NCBI GenBank assembly: GCA_965220485.1
Contig: OZ244832.1
Coordinates: 2,170,001-2,234,000 of the forward strand
Length of the DNA: 64,000 bases
Reading direction: 5' to 3'
Source: Aldehydirespirator sp965220485
GTDB lineage: Bacteria; Actinomycetota; Acidimicrobiia; Acidimicrobiales; Aldehydirespiratoraceae
Part shown: positions 17,108 through 25,785 of the stretch, in pieces
How positions within the stretch are numbered: position 1 is the first letter of the stretch
Layout of the letters: each line of letters begins with the position of its first letter
The notes under the pieces: generated by a model
Seen by the model: the letters and a program-made list of their open reading frames with translations, nothing else
Database searches by the model: none
What the model was told of the DNA's origin: nothing
Made by a program: the position numbers and the translations under genes

Positions 17108-18766
17108 TCAGAGGCGGACGCCGCCGTAGCGGATGTCGGTGAGGTGGGCCATGTCGCGGTCGAAGGTGGTCAGGTCGTCGGCGCAGAACTCGCCCAGGTG
17201 GGCGTGGCCGCAGGCCCGGGCCAGCACGCACATCAGCTCCACCGAGGCGCAGAAGAACTTGTGGAGCCTCTCGGCCGCCTCCTCCACCGGCAGGCGGGCC
17301 CGCAGCTCCGGTTTCTGGGTGGCGATGCCCACCGGGCAGTTGTTGGTGGAGCAGGCCCGCATGCCCAGACAGCCGATGGCCTGCATGGCCGCGTTGGACA
17401 CGGCCACTGCGTCGGCGCCCAGAGCCAGGGCCTTGGCGAAGTCGGCCGGGGTGCGCAGACCGCCGGTCACCACCAGGGTCACGTCCCGGCGCCCCCGAGC
17501 GTCGAGGTGGCGGCGGGCCCGGGCCAGCGCGGGGATGGTGGGCACCGAGATGTTGTCCCGGAAGATCACCGGCGCCGCGCCGGTGCCGCCGCCCCGGCCG
17601 TCGAGGATGATGTAGTCCACCCCCACCCGCAGCGCGGCGTCGATGTCGTCCTCGATGTGCTGGGCCGACATCTTCACCCCGATGGGGATGCCGCCGGAGG
17701 CCTCCCGGACCTCGTCGGCGAAGCGGCGGTAGTCGTCCTCGTTGCAGAGGTCCACGAACGTGGACGGTGAGATGGCGGCGGTGCCGGGCTCGAGGCCGCG
17801 GACCTCGGCGATCTTGCCCTGCACCTTGATGCCGGGCAGGTGCCCGCCGGTGCCGGTCTTGGCCCCCTGGCCCAGCTTGAAGTGGAAGGCCTGGCAGCCG
17901 GCGGCCGCCTCCATCGACCAGCCGAACTTGCCGCTGGCCAGCTCGTAGAAGTAGCGAGAGTTCTCGGTCCGCTCCTCCGGCAGCATGCCGCCCTCGCCCG
18001 AGCAGATGCCGGTGCCCGACCGCTCGGCGCCTCTGGCCAGGGCCACCTTGGCCTCCTCCGACAGCGCCCCGAAGCTCATGTCGCTCACCAGCAGCGGGAT
18101 CTCCAAGCGCAGGGGCCGGGCCGCGTCGGCGCCGATGACCACATCGGTGTTGACGGGCTCGTCGTCGAGGCGGGGCCGGCGGGCAAGCTGGGCAGTCATG
18201 AACTGGATGTCGTCCCAGCTCGGCAGCTCCGTGCGGGGCACGCCCATCGAGGTGACCGGACCGTGGTGGCCCAGGTACTCGAGGCCCTCGTTGGCGAGGC
18301 GCCGGATCAACCCGACGTGGGGCTCGGCCGGGTCGCCGTGGGGGTCGGCGTAGGCACCCTGGTAGGCGGCGCGGTCGAAGGGCTGGGGGTGCTCCTTCTC
18401 CCAAGCCAAGATCTCGTCGAGGTCCACCAGCAGGTCGTCGCCGTCCAGCCACGACGAGAACTTGGCCAGCCGCTCGGAGTTGTCGTAGCTCGACACCCCG
18501 GTATGGAACACGTAGTCCCAGCCGTGCAGGCCGCAGATGATGTTGTCGCCGACGATCCGGCCGTCGCACATCAGCGCGCCCCGGTGGAGGCACCGCCCGT
18601 ACAGCACCGAGTGGTTGCCGTCGAAGCGCACGATCACCAGGTCGACATTGCTCACCAGCGCCCCGACCGGCTCCCGGTCGGGCACCTCGCTCCAGGTCGC
18701 AATCCTGAACGGACGCATCAACGACAACCGTAGCGCCGCCTCGCGGTCGGCTATCCCCAGGGACAT
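17108..18766 (-). CDS. Rieske [2Fe-2S] domain fused to a glutamate synthase-type FMN/3Fe-4S domain
   Basis: About 552 aa from the ATG at 18766 (GTG 18787 and ATG 18718 are alternatives). The N-terminal 110 residues are a Rieske domain with CLHRGAL and CGLHGWDY ligand pairs. The rest is the FMN-binding domain of glutamate synthase: SDMSFGALS, GQGAKTGTGGHLPG, ISPSTFVDL, the KMSAQ active-site strand, DGRGGGTGAAP and the cysteines CLGMRACSTNNCPVG for a 3Fe-4S cluster. There is no glutaminase (GATase) domain, as in archaeal-type stand-alone domains. It may be an ammonia- or amine-linked oxidoreductase fed by the Rieske cluster. The role is inferred; a second Rieske fusion lies 1.1 kb downstream, beyond the VapBC pair. 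Confidence 0.82.
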   Translation of the reverse strand: MSLGIADREAALRLSLMRPFRIATWSEVPDREPVGALVSNVDLVIVRFDGNHSVLYGRCLHRGALMCDGRIVGDNIICGLHGWDYVFHTGVSSYDNSERLAKFSSWLDGDDLLVDLDEILAWEKEHPQPFDRAAYQGAYADPHGDPAEPHVGLIRRLANEGLEYLGHHGPVTSMGVPRTELPSWDDIQFMTAQLARRPRLDDEPVNTDVVIGADAARPLRLEIPLLVSDMSFGALSEEAKVALARGAERSGTGICSGEGGMLPEERTENSRYFYELASGKFGWSMEAAAGCQAFHFKLGQGAKTGTGGHLPGIKVQGKIAEVRGLEPGTAAISPSTFVDLCNEDDYRRFADEVREASGGIPIGVKMSAQHIEDDIDAALRVGVDYIILDGRGGGTGAAPVIFRDNISVPTIPALARARRHLDARGRRDVTLVVTGGLRTPADFAKALALGADAVAVSNAAMQAIGCLGMRACSTNNCPVGIATQKPELRARLPVEEAAERLHKFFCASVELMCVLARACGHAHLGEFCADDLTTFDRDMAHLTDIRYGGVRL

Positions 18767-18869
18767 CTCGGGGGCCTCAGGGAGCACTCAGGGACATCCC
18801 TCGGTTGCGCTGGGACCGGCGGCTCGTAGAGTCCCGCGTGAGCGTTCCTCCCAGCGTCTAGGAGATCCT

Positions 18870-19619
18870 GTGGCCACCTCCCCCACGCAGACCCTCACCA
18901 CAGCCGCCCGCGCCGTGGCCGCTAGCAAGATCTACGGCTCGGGCGACACCGAGGTGCGGGCCCTCGACGCCATCGACGTTGCCTTCGAGCAGGGCCGCTT
19001 CACCGCCACCATGGGCCCCTCGGGTTCGGGCAAGTCCACCCTGATGCACTGCATGGCCGGCCTCGACACCGTGACCTCGGGCCAGGTGATCATCGGCGAG
19101 ACCGACCTCACCACCCTGTCGGAGCGGGACCTCACCCTGCTGCGCCGCGACCACGTAGGGTTCGTGTTCCAGGCCTACAACCTGGTGCCCACCCTCACCG
19201 CCATCGAGAACATCACGCTGCCCATGGACCTCGCCGGGGAGAAGGGCGACTCAGGCTGGATAGACGAGGTCGTCGGGGCAACCGGGCTCGCCGACCGGGT
19301 GAAGCACCGCCCCAACGAACTGTCCGGCGGCCAGCAGCAGCGGGTGGCGGTGGCCCGGGCCCTGGCCGGCAAGCCCCAGATCATCTTCGCGGACGAGCCG
19401 ACCGGCAACGTCGACTCCAACACCGCGGGCGAGATCCTCGGCTTCATACGCAGCGCCGTCGACGGGATGGGCCAGACCGTGGTCATGGTCACGCACGATC
19501 CGATGGCCGCATCCTTCGCGGACCGGGTGGTGTTCCTGGTGGACGGCAAGATCGTGGACGAACTGGCCGATCCCACGCCCCAGGGTATCCGCGACCACAT
19601 GACCCGGCTCGGCGCCTGA
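18870..19619 (+). CDS. ABC transporter ATP-binding protein, MacB/LolD type
   Basis: 249 aa from the GTG at 18870, which has AGGAG 5 bp upstream. Walker A GPSGSGKST, Q-loop FVFQAYNLVPTLTAIENI (typical MacB/LolD), signature LSGGQQQRVAVARAL, Walker B IIFADEPTGNVDS and switch His MVTHDP are intact. It is the first gene of a three-gene operon with two large FtsX-type permeases. The complex probably couples ATP hydrolysis to extraction or export of a lipid, peptide or drug at the outer face of the membrane. Confidence 0.92.
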   Translation: MATSPTQTLTTAARAVAASKIYGSGDTEVRALDAIDVAFEQGRFTATMGPSGSGKSTLMHCMAGLDTVTSGQVIIGETDLTTLSERDLTLLRRDHVGFVFQAYNLVPTLTAIENITLPMDLAGEKGDSGWIDEVVGATGLADRVKHRPNELSGGQQQRVAVARALAGKPQIIFADEPTGNVDSNTAGEILGFIRSAVDGMGQTVVMVTHDPMAASFADRVVFLVDGKIVDELADPTPQGIRDHMTRLGA

Positions 19620-19656
19620 CGGCCCGCCGCTCGGCCGCCCCGCACATAGGTCCGCA

Positions 19657-22224
19657 ATGCTGAGACTGGCCCTCAAGTCTGTTCTTGCGAACAAGATCCG
19701 CTTCGCCTTCACCGCGCTCGCCGTGGTGGTGGGCGTGGCGTTCGTGGTGGCCGCCTTCGTGACGGCCGACTCGCTGCGCTCAACCTTCGGCGACCTCGCC
19801 ACCGACATCAACACGGGCACCGACTACACGGTGCGGGGCGCCCTGCCCTTCGGCGATATCACCGACGCGATCGCGCCGTCAGTGCCCGACAGCCTCCTCG
19901 ACGACATCCGGGCCGTCGACGGGGTAGCGGTGGCCGAGGGCGGGTTCTTCGTTGACGGCGTCTTCCCCGTGGACGGCTCCGGCGAAACGCCGACCACCTT
20001 CGGAGGACCGATCGCGGGCAGCAACTGGACCGAGGACGAGTCGCTGTCGCAGTTCTTCCTCATCACCGGCGAATGGCCCCGGGGGGCGACAGAGTTCGCC
20101 ATCGACGCCGCGACCTTCGCCGACTACGACTTCGAGCTCGGCCGCGGCTACCAGGTGGTCACCCCCACCGGCCCCCGCACCTTCACCCTGACCGGCACGA
20201 TGCAGTTCGGCTTCCCCGACGACGCCGGGGTCGGCGCGGTGTTCTCGGTGTTCGACACGGCCACCGCCCAGAAGGTGCTCGGCTTCGAGGGTCAGTTCAA
20301 CCAGATCTTGGTGCGGGCCGACCCTGGTGCCGACATCGAGGCGGTGCGGGGCCGGATCGAGGCGGGGCTGCCGTCTGGCAGCGAGGTCATCACCTCCGAA
20401 GAAGCCACCGAGGAGTTCGGCGACGCCTTCGAGAGCTTCATTGGGCCGTTCCAGACGATCCTGCTCTCCTTCGCCTTCGTGGTTCTCTTCGTCAGCACGT
20501 TCATCATCTCCAACACCTTCAACATCGTCCTCGGCCAGCGGGTGCGCGAGCTCTCGCTGCTGAGGGCGGTTGGGGCCACCCCCCGGCAGGTGCGCCGATC
20601 GGTACTGATCGAGTCGGTCATCATCGGGGCGACGGCCGCCGCGGTGGGCCTCGGCTTGGGAATGCTCGGAGCCCTGGGGATCCGGGCGCTGTTCTCGGCG
20701 TTCGGCGGGTCGCTGCCCGACGGTCCGCTGCCGCTGAGCCTGCGCACGGTGGCGTGGGCGGCCGCGGTCGGTATCGGCTTCACCGTAGTGGCGTCACTGA
20801 TCCCGGCCGTGAAGGCATCGCGGATCTCGCCGGTGGCCGGTCTGCACGACGACCCCGGGGCCGATGCCCAGCACCGCCGCATGTGGCGCCCCCTCGTCGG
20901 CGCGGGGCTGGCCGCGGTCGGGCTTGTGCTCACCGGGCGGGGACTGTTCGCCGACTTCGACAGCACCACGGTGCAACTGCTGTCTCTGGCCGCCGGAGCT
21001 GCGGTCGTGTTCGTGGCGGTGTCCGTGCTCAGCCCGCTGATCGCCGGACCGGTCGTATCGACGCTGGCCCGCCCGCTCGGGCGGTTCTTGGGCAGGCCGG
21101 GACGGCTCGCCCGCGAGAACGCGGCCCGCAGCCCTAGGCGCACCGCGGCCACCGCGGTGGCCCTGACCGTCGGTCTGGCCCTCGTGTCGATGGTGTCAGT
21201 AGTGGGCCAGTCCCTCAAGGACACTTTCGTCGACAACCTGACCACCGCGGTGGAAGCCGACTACGTCATCAGCGTCAACAGCAACGCCGGACTGCCCAAG
21301 ACCCTCGCGGCGGACCTCCGCGCTGCGGGAGCGGGCTCGGTGGTGGGCTTCGACTCCGACCGGGTGCAGATTCTCAGTGACGTCGCTCCCGACCGGATCG
21401 ACGAGACGACGATCACCGTGGCGGACTTGGGCCTGATCACCGACGTCGCCAACCTCGACGTGACCGACGGCTCGCTGACCGGCTTCGACCCGGCCGGCGG
21501 TCTGCTCGTTCACACCGACACGGCAGACGACTGGGGACTCCGGGTAGGCGACGGGGTCCGGCTCCAGTTCGTGAGCGGCGACACGGCGAGGGTCACGGTG
21601 GCCGCCCTGTACTCACAGGACGCCTTCTGGGGCGACTGGCTGATCGACCCCTCGCTGCACGAGCAGTTCGCCACGTCGGCCTCCGACGACGCGGTGGCGG
21701 TGAAGGCGGCGATCGACGAGCCCTCCGAGCAGAGGGCGTTGATCGAGGGCGTCCTGGCCGCCTACCCGCAGGCCAACCTCGAGGATCGCCAGGAGTTCCA
21801 GCAGAGCGCCGAGTCCAACTTGGACACCGTGCTGGCAATGGTCAATGTCTTCCTGCTGTTCGCGCTGGTCATCGCTTTGGTGGGGATCGTCAACACGCTG
21901 ACGCTGTCGATCTTCGAGCGCACCCGCGAGATCGGGTTGCTGCGGGCGGTGGGCATGACCCGGCGCCAGCTGCGCCGCATGATCCGCTGGGAGGCGGTGA
22001 CAGTGGCCCTCTACGGCACCCTGATCGGAGTGGCGCTGGGGCTGGCCTTCGGTGTGGCCACTGCGGTTGCGATTCCCGACGACATCGTGAACCAGGTGTC
22101 GGTGCCCGCCGCGCAGCTCGTGGTCTTCGTGGCGTCCGCCGTTCTCTTCGGCCTGGTCGCCGCACTGTTCCCCGCATACCGGGCCAGCCGGATGAACGTG
22201 CTGGAAGCCATCGCCAGCGACTGA
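19657..22224 (+). CDS. FtsX-like (MacB-type) ABC permease, double FtsX domain
   Basis: 855 aa. An N-terminal membrane segment (LANKIRFAFTALAVVVGVAFVV) is followed by a large periplasmic-type MacB core domain, three membrane segments with the FtsX signature IVLGQRVRELSLLRAVGATPRQVR, a short loop and the second half: another membrane segment, a second core domain and the final segments with ERTREIGLLRAVGMTRRQLRR. The architecture is 10 membrane helices with two extracytoplasmic domains. It lies 37 bp after the ATPase and 10 bp before its paralogue, with which it probably forms a heterodimer. Confidence 0.9.
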   Translation: MLRLALKSVLANKIRFAFTALAVVVGVAFVVAAFVTADSLRSTFGDLATDINTGTDYTVRGALPFGDITDAIAPSVPDSLLDDIRAVDGVAVAEGGFFVDGVFPVDGSGETPTTFGGPIAGSNWTEDESLSQFFLITGEWPRGATEFAIDAATFADYDFELGRGYQVVTPTGPRTFTLTGTMQFGFPDDAGVGAVFSVFDTATAQKVLGFEGQFNQILVRADPGADIEAVRGRIEAGLPSGSEVITSEEATEEFGDAFESFIGPFQTILLSFAFVVLFVSTFIISNTFNIVLGQRVRELSLLRAVGATPRQVRRSVLIESVIIGATAAAVGLGLGMLGALGIRALFSAFGGSLPDGPLPLSLRTVAWAAAVGIGFTVVASLIPAVKASRISPVAGLHDDPGADAQHRRMWRPLVGAGLAAVGLVLTGRGLFADFDSTTVQLLSLAAGAAVVFVAVSVLSPLIAGPVVSTLARPLGRFLGRPGRLARENAARSPRRTAATAVALTVGLALVSMVSVVGQSLKDTFVDNLTTAVEADYVISVNSNAGLPKTLAADLRAAGAGSVVGFDSDRVQILSDVAPDRIDETTITVADLGLITDVANLDVTDGSLTGFDPAGGLLVHTDTADDWGLRVGDGVRLQFVSGDTARVTVAALYSQDAFWGDWLIDPSLHEQFATSASDDAVAVKAAIDEPSEQRALIEGVLAAYPQANLEDRQEFQQSAESNLDTVLAMVNVFLLFALVIALVGIVNTLTLSIFERTREIGLLRAVGMTRRQLRRMIRWEAVTVALYGTLIGVALGLAFGVATAVAIPDDIVNQVSVPAAQLVVFVASAVLFGLVAALFPAYRASRMNVLEAIASD

Positions 22225-22234
22225 GATCGCACCA

Positions 22235-24817
22235 GTGTTCAAGCTCGCCCTTCGCAGCCTGATCGACAAGAAGCTCCGTTTCGCGCTCACCACGCTCGTG
22301 GTGGTGATCGGCGTGATGTTCGTGGTGGGCTCGTTCACGCTCACCGACAGCCTGCGGTCCACGTTCGCGGGGCTCGCCCAGGACATCGCCAAGGGCGCCG
22401 ACCTCACGGTGCGGGTGGACCAGGAGTTCGGCGGCGACTTCGACCGGGCGACCGTGCCGGAGGCGGTGGCCGAGCAGGTAGCCGGCGTCGACGGGGTGGA
22501 CCGGGTGCAGCCTGAGTTGGCCGCCCTGAACGTGTTCATCGTCGACGGCGACGGCGAGCCGATCAGGCCCCCGGGACCGCCGGCGCTGGGGTTCAGCTTC
22601 AACCCGGGCGTGTTCTTCACCACCGAGGGCAGGCAGCCCACCGCGGTGGGCGAGTTCGCGGCGGACACCGTGACCGCGGCCAACAACGGGCTGCGCATCG
22701 GCGAGACCTACGAGATCAACGGACCTATCTCCGCCGAGCCCTTCGAGCTGGTCGGCGTGTTCAACTTCGGGGATCCCGACTCCCACACCGGCCTGGGCCA
22801 GACGATGGCCGCCTTCGAGCTGGAAGAGGCCCAGCGCTTCTTCGGCATGGAGGACGGCTACCAGGCGGTCAGTGTGCTGGTCTCGGCCGGCTATGAGGTG
22901 TCCGAGGTGCAGGCCCGTTTGGGAGCTGAACTGGGCGACGATTACCGCGTCATCACCGCGGAGGTCGACGCCGCCGAGCAGGAGGAGGACTTCAACCAGG
23001 TCATCGACATCTTCAACACGGTCCTGCTGGTGTTCGCATTCATCGCGGTGTTCGTGGCGGCGTTCATCATCAACAACACGTTCCAGATCATCATCGGCCA
23101 GCGGGTGCGCGAGATCGGGCTGTGGCGGGCCATCGGCGCCACTCCGAGGCAGGTGAGCCGGTCGGTGATCACTGAGTCGGCCATCGTGGGCGCCCTCAGC
23201 ACAGTCATCGGAATCGGACTCGGCCTGGTGCTTGCCCTGGTATTGCGGGCCGTCCTGGAGCTGATCGGCTTCCCGCTTCCTCCGGGCCCGCTGACGCTGC
23301 GGCCCCGCACGATCCTGCTGGCGACGGGAGTGGGCCTGGGGGTCACGATGGTCTCGTCGATCGCGCCCGCGGTGAGGGCCCGCCGGATCTCCCCGGTGGC
23401 CGCGCTGACCCACGACTTCCAGCTGGGCGCCACCGGCCTGCGCCGCCGCCTGATCGCGGGCGGAGCGGTGTTCGCGGCCGGCGTCGCCGCGCTGGCTGCA
23501 GGCATGACGGCCGGACTCGCCACCACCCCGACGTTCGTGCTGCTGGGAATCGGGGCCGTGCTCGCTTTCGTGGGGATAAACATCGTGAGCCCGGCCTTCG
23601 CCGGGCAAGCGGCGTCGGTGCTGGGCCGCCCGGTGAGAGCGTTGTTCGGGGTGCCGGGCCGGCTGGGCCGCGACAACGCAACCCGGAACCCTCGGCGGAC
23701 CGCCTCGACCGCGGGCGCTCTCATGATCGGCCTCGCCCTGATGGGTCTGGCCGCGGTCGTGGGCGAGTCACTGAAGAAGACGTTCGTCAACATCATCGAG
23801 AACGCAGTGGAGGCCGACTACTTCATCCAGTCGGAATCCACCGGCTTCGGTCCCCCGCCCGGCTTCCCGGCGCGGGTGGCCGACGAGATCGAGGCGCTGG
23901 ACGAGATCGAGAGCGTCGTGCGTGTCCAGTTCGCTTTCAGCGGGCTGAGTGTCGACGGGGAGACACGAGACATCGTGGCTGCCGACATGGCCCTGGCCGA
24001 CAGCCACTTCGACAGCCAGACGAGCTCGGGCAACATGGCCGCCGGGGATCCGCTCACCTCGCTGGCCCTGCACAGAGACTCGGCCACCGACCTGGGCGTC
24101 GGCGTCGGCGACACCGTCGACGCCACCTTTCCCGACAACCAGATCGAGACCCTCACCGTGGTGGCGGTGTACGAGGACGCGGCCATCTTCGGCAACTGGC
24201 TGATCGACGGGGCTCTGTGGGACCGCCACTTCAACCGCAACGACCTCGCCTTTGCCAGCGCTCGCATCGCAGGCCTGTCGGACGTCGCCGGCGAGGCTGA
24301 GCGGGCCGCGCTGGAGGAGCGCAGCCGGGATGCCATCGACGGCGTTATCGATCGCTATCCCACCGTGAAGGCCGAGAACCAGGCCGAGTTCCGCCAGACC
24401 CAGGAGTCCCAGCTCACAAGCTTCATCAGGGTGATCGAGGTGCTGATCGGCCTGTCGTTCTTCATCGCATTGATCGGCATCATCAACACCCTCAGCCTGT
24501 CGGTGTTCGAGCGCACCCGCGAGATCGGCCTGGTGCGCTCGGTGGGCATGACCCGCCGCCAGTTGCGGCGATCGATCTACTGGGAGGCGCTGATTGTGGC
24601 CGTCTTCGGCGGACTGCTCGGGGTGGCGGTGGGGACGGTGTTCGGCGTGGCGACCACGCTGGCGCTGCCCGAGTCGTTCGTGCAGGTGCTGGCCGTGCCG
24701 TGGCTGGATCTCGTGATCTTCGTGGCCATCTCGGCGATCGCGGGGCTTGTGGCCGCGATCCTGCCCGCCCTGCGAGCCGGGCGCATGAACATCCTCGACG
24801 CCATAGCCCACGAGTAG
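22235..24817 (+). CDS. FtsX-like (MacB-type) ABC permease, paralogue of the preceding gene
   Basis: 860 aa from a GTG start. It has the same architecture as the upstream permease: N-terminal helix, MacB core, GQRVREIGLWRAIGATPRQVSR, a second core, then ERTREIGLVRSVGMTRRQLRR and the terminal helices ending MNILDAIAHE. The close similarity indicates tandem duplication, and the two likely form one transporter with the single ATPase. No binding protein or outer-membrane factor is encoded nearby, as expected for a Gram-positive-type cell. Confidence 0.9.
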   Translation: MFKLALRSLIDKKLRFALTTLVVVIGVMFVVGSFTLTDSLRSTFAGLAQDIAKGADLTVRVDQEFGGDFDRATVPEAVAEQVAGVDGVDRVQPELAALNVFIVDGDGEPIRPPGPPALGFSFNPGVFFTTEGRQPTAVGEFAADTVTAANNGLRIGETYEINGPISAEPFELVGVFNFGDPDSHTGLGQTMAAFELEEAQRFFGMEDGYQAVSVLVSAGYEVSEVQARLGAELGDDYRVITAEVDAAEQEEDFNQVIDIFNTVLLVFAFIAVFVAAFIINNTFQIIIGQRVREIGLWRAIGATPRQVSRSVITESAIVGALSTVIGIGLGLVLALVLRAVLELIGFPLPPGPLTLRPRTILLATGVGLGVTMVSSIAPAVRARRISPVAALTHDFQLGATGLRRRLIAGGAVFAAGVAALAAGMTAGLATTPTFVLLGIGAVLAFVGINIVSPAFAGQAASVLGRPVRALFGVPGRLGRDNATRNPRRTASTAGALMIGLALMGLAAVVGESLKKTFVNIIENAVEADYFIQSESTGFGPPPGFPARVADEIEALDEIESVVRVQFAFSGLSVDGETRDIVAADMALADSHFDSQTSSGNMAAGDPLTSLALHRDSATDLGVGVGDTVDATFPDNQIETLTVVAVYEDAAIFGNWLIDGALWDRHFNRNDLAFASARIAGLSDVAGEAERAALEERSRDAIDGVIDRYPTVKAENQAEFRQTQESQLTSFIRVIEVLIGLSFFIALIGIINTLSLSVFERTREIGLVRSVGMTRRQLRRSIYWEALIVAVFGGLLGVAVGTVFGVATTLALPESFVQVLAVPWLDLVIFVAISAIAGLVAAILPALRAGRMNILDAIAHE

Positions 24818-24829
24818 GGCCAGCCGGCC

Positions 24830-24999
24830 GAAGCTCCTGCCCCTGCCAGCCGAACCGCTTGGACAGCTTGGCTGCGACCCGCTCCTCCACCGCCAGGGTT
24901 GCTTCGCCGATCTCCAGCTTCGGGGTTTGACCGCATCACCGCCGCGACCGCCTCTATCTCCCGCTCGTCGTGCACGGCTCCCGCTGGCGGCAACTCCAT
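24830..24999 (-). pseudogene. 5' remnant of a DegT/DnrJ/EryC1-type aminotransferase gene, frameshifted
   Basis: On the minus strand an ATG with an upstream GGAG-like site opens MELPPAGAVHDEREIEAVAA and continues to VMRSN. The frame must then shift to read KLEIGEATLAVEERVAAKLSKRFGW. Together these match the usual start of PLP-dependent sugar aminotransferases (a diverged P-x-x-D-E-x-E-I-x-A-V segment, then a G-x-x-V-x-x-(F/L)-E-x-x stretch). The homology ends within 55 residues, near the stop of the opposite-strand permease gene. It is a decayed fragment with no function expected. Confidence 0.45.
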
Positions 25000-25033
25000 C
25001 GTGCGCTCCTCTCAGACGTCCCTGCTCCAGACT

Positions 25034-25049
25034 GATATCGTATGATATC
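25034..25049 (+). promoter_or_regulatory. Promoter/operator of the second vapBC module
   Basis: GATATC-GTAT-GATATC: two GATATC sites separated by 4 bp. Each GATATC is itself palindromic and together they form an inverted repeat. The -10-like hexamer TATGAT (25041-25046) lies inside it, so a bound VapBC complex would block RNA polymerase. It is 19 bp upstream of the antitoxin ATG, which follows a GGGAGGAG ribosome site. Confidence 0.6.
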
Positions 25050-25068
25050 TGCACTGGGAGGAGCGCCG

Positions 25069-25290
25069 ATGACCGACATCTTGATCCGCAACGTCCCCGA
25101 CGACATCGTCGCCGCGATCGAGGCCAACGCCAAGCGCGCCGGCCTTTCCAGAACGGAGTACCTGCGACGAGCTCTGGAGCGCGAGTGCCGCAGAGCGTCC
25201 AGCGATGTGACGGTGGAATCGCTGGCGCGCTTTCGCGAGACGTTCGCCGATCTCAGCGATGCTGATGTGATGGGGTCGGCTTGGTCGTGA
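25069..25290 (+). CDS. vapB: FitA/VapB-type antitoxin (ribbon-helix-helix)
   Basis: 73 aa from the ATG at 25069, behind GGGAGGAG. MTDILIRNVPDDIVAAIEAN plus GLSRTEYLRRALERE is a FitA-like ribbon-helix-helix domain, and the C-terminus (ESLARFRETFADLSDADVMG) is the toxin-binding tail. The stop codon overlaps the toxin start (GTGA). It probably represses its own operon at the palindrome 25034-25049. Confidence 0.88.
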   Translation: MTDILIRNVPDDIVAAIEANAKRAGLSRTEYLRRALERECRRASSDVTVESLARFRETFADLSDADVMGSAWS

Positions 25291-25700
25291 CTGCCTGGCT
25301 GATCGACAAGTCCGCACTCGTCCGGCTTGCAACGAGCCCCGGCGCTGCGGAGTGGGCTTCGAGAATCAGCCGCGGGTTGGTCCGGATCTCGACGCTGACC
25401 CTGCTGGAGGTTGGCTTCTCGGCGCGCTCGGCCGACGATCTCCGGCGGAGCCGCGCCGAGCCGCCGCTGAACGCGATGCCCGTCGAGTACTTGACGCCCT
25501 CCATCGAGGACCGAGCCGTAGCCGTTCAACAGGCTCTGGCCGATGTCGGCCAGCATCGGGCGCCGTCGATACCCGACGTGCTGATCGCGGCAACCGCCGA
25601 GGTGTCGGGACTCACTGTCCTGCACGTCGACAAGGACTTCGAACTCATCGCCGAGATCACAGGACAGCCCGTGGAGCGATTGGTGCTAGCTGGAGTCTGA
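25287..25700 (+). CDS. vapC: VapC-type PIN-domain ribonuclease toxin
   Basis: 137 aa from the GTG at 25287, which overlaps the antitoxin stop; a TTG two codons upstream is less likely. PIN acidic residues are seen in WLIDKSALVRL, TLLEVGFSARS and SIPDVLIAATAEVSGLTVLHVDKDFELIAEITGQ. It is likely an active RNase. Confidence 0.88.
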   Translation: MTAWLIDKSALVRLATSPGAAEWASRISRGLVRISTLTLLEVGFSARSADDLRRSRAEPPLNAMPVEYLTPSIEDRAVAVQQALADVGQHRAPSIPDVLIAATAEVSGLTVLHVDKDFELIAEITGQPVERLVLAGV

Positions 25701-25785
25701 GCTCTAGCACCTCAAGTATTCTTGAACGCTCAACCGCCTGTCCCGATCCCCGCCCCCGCTGGTGGCAGTGGGTACGGTGCTGACG

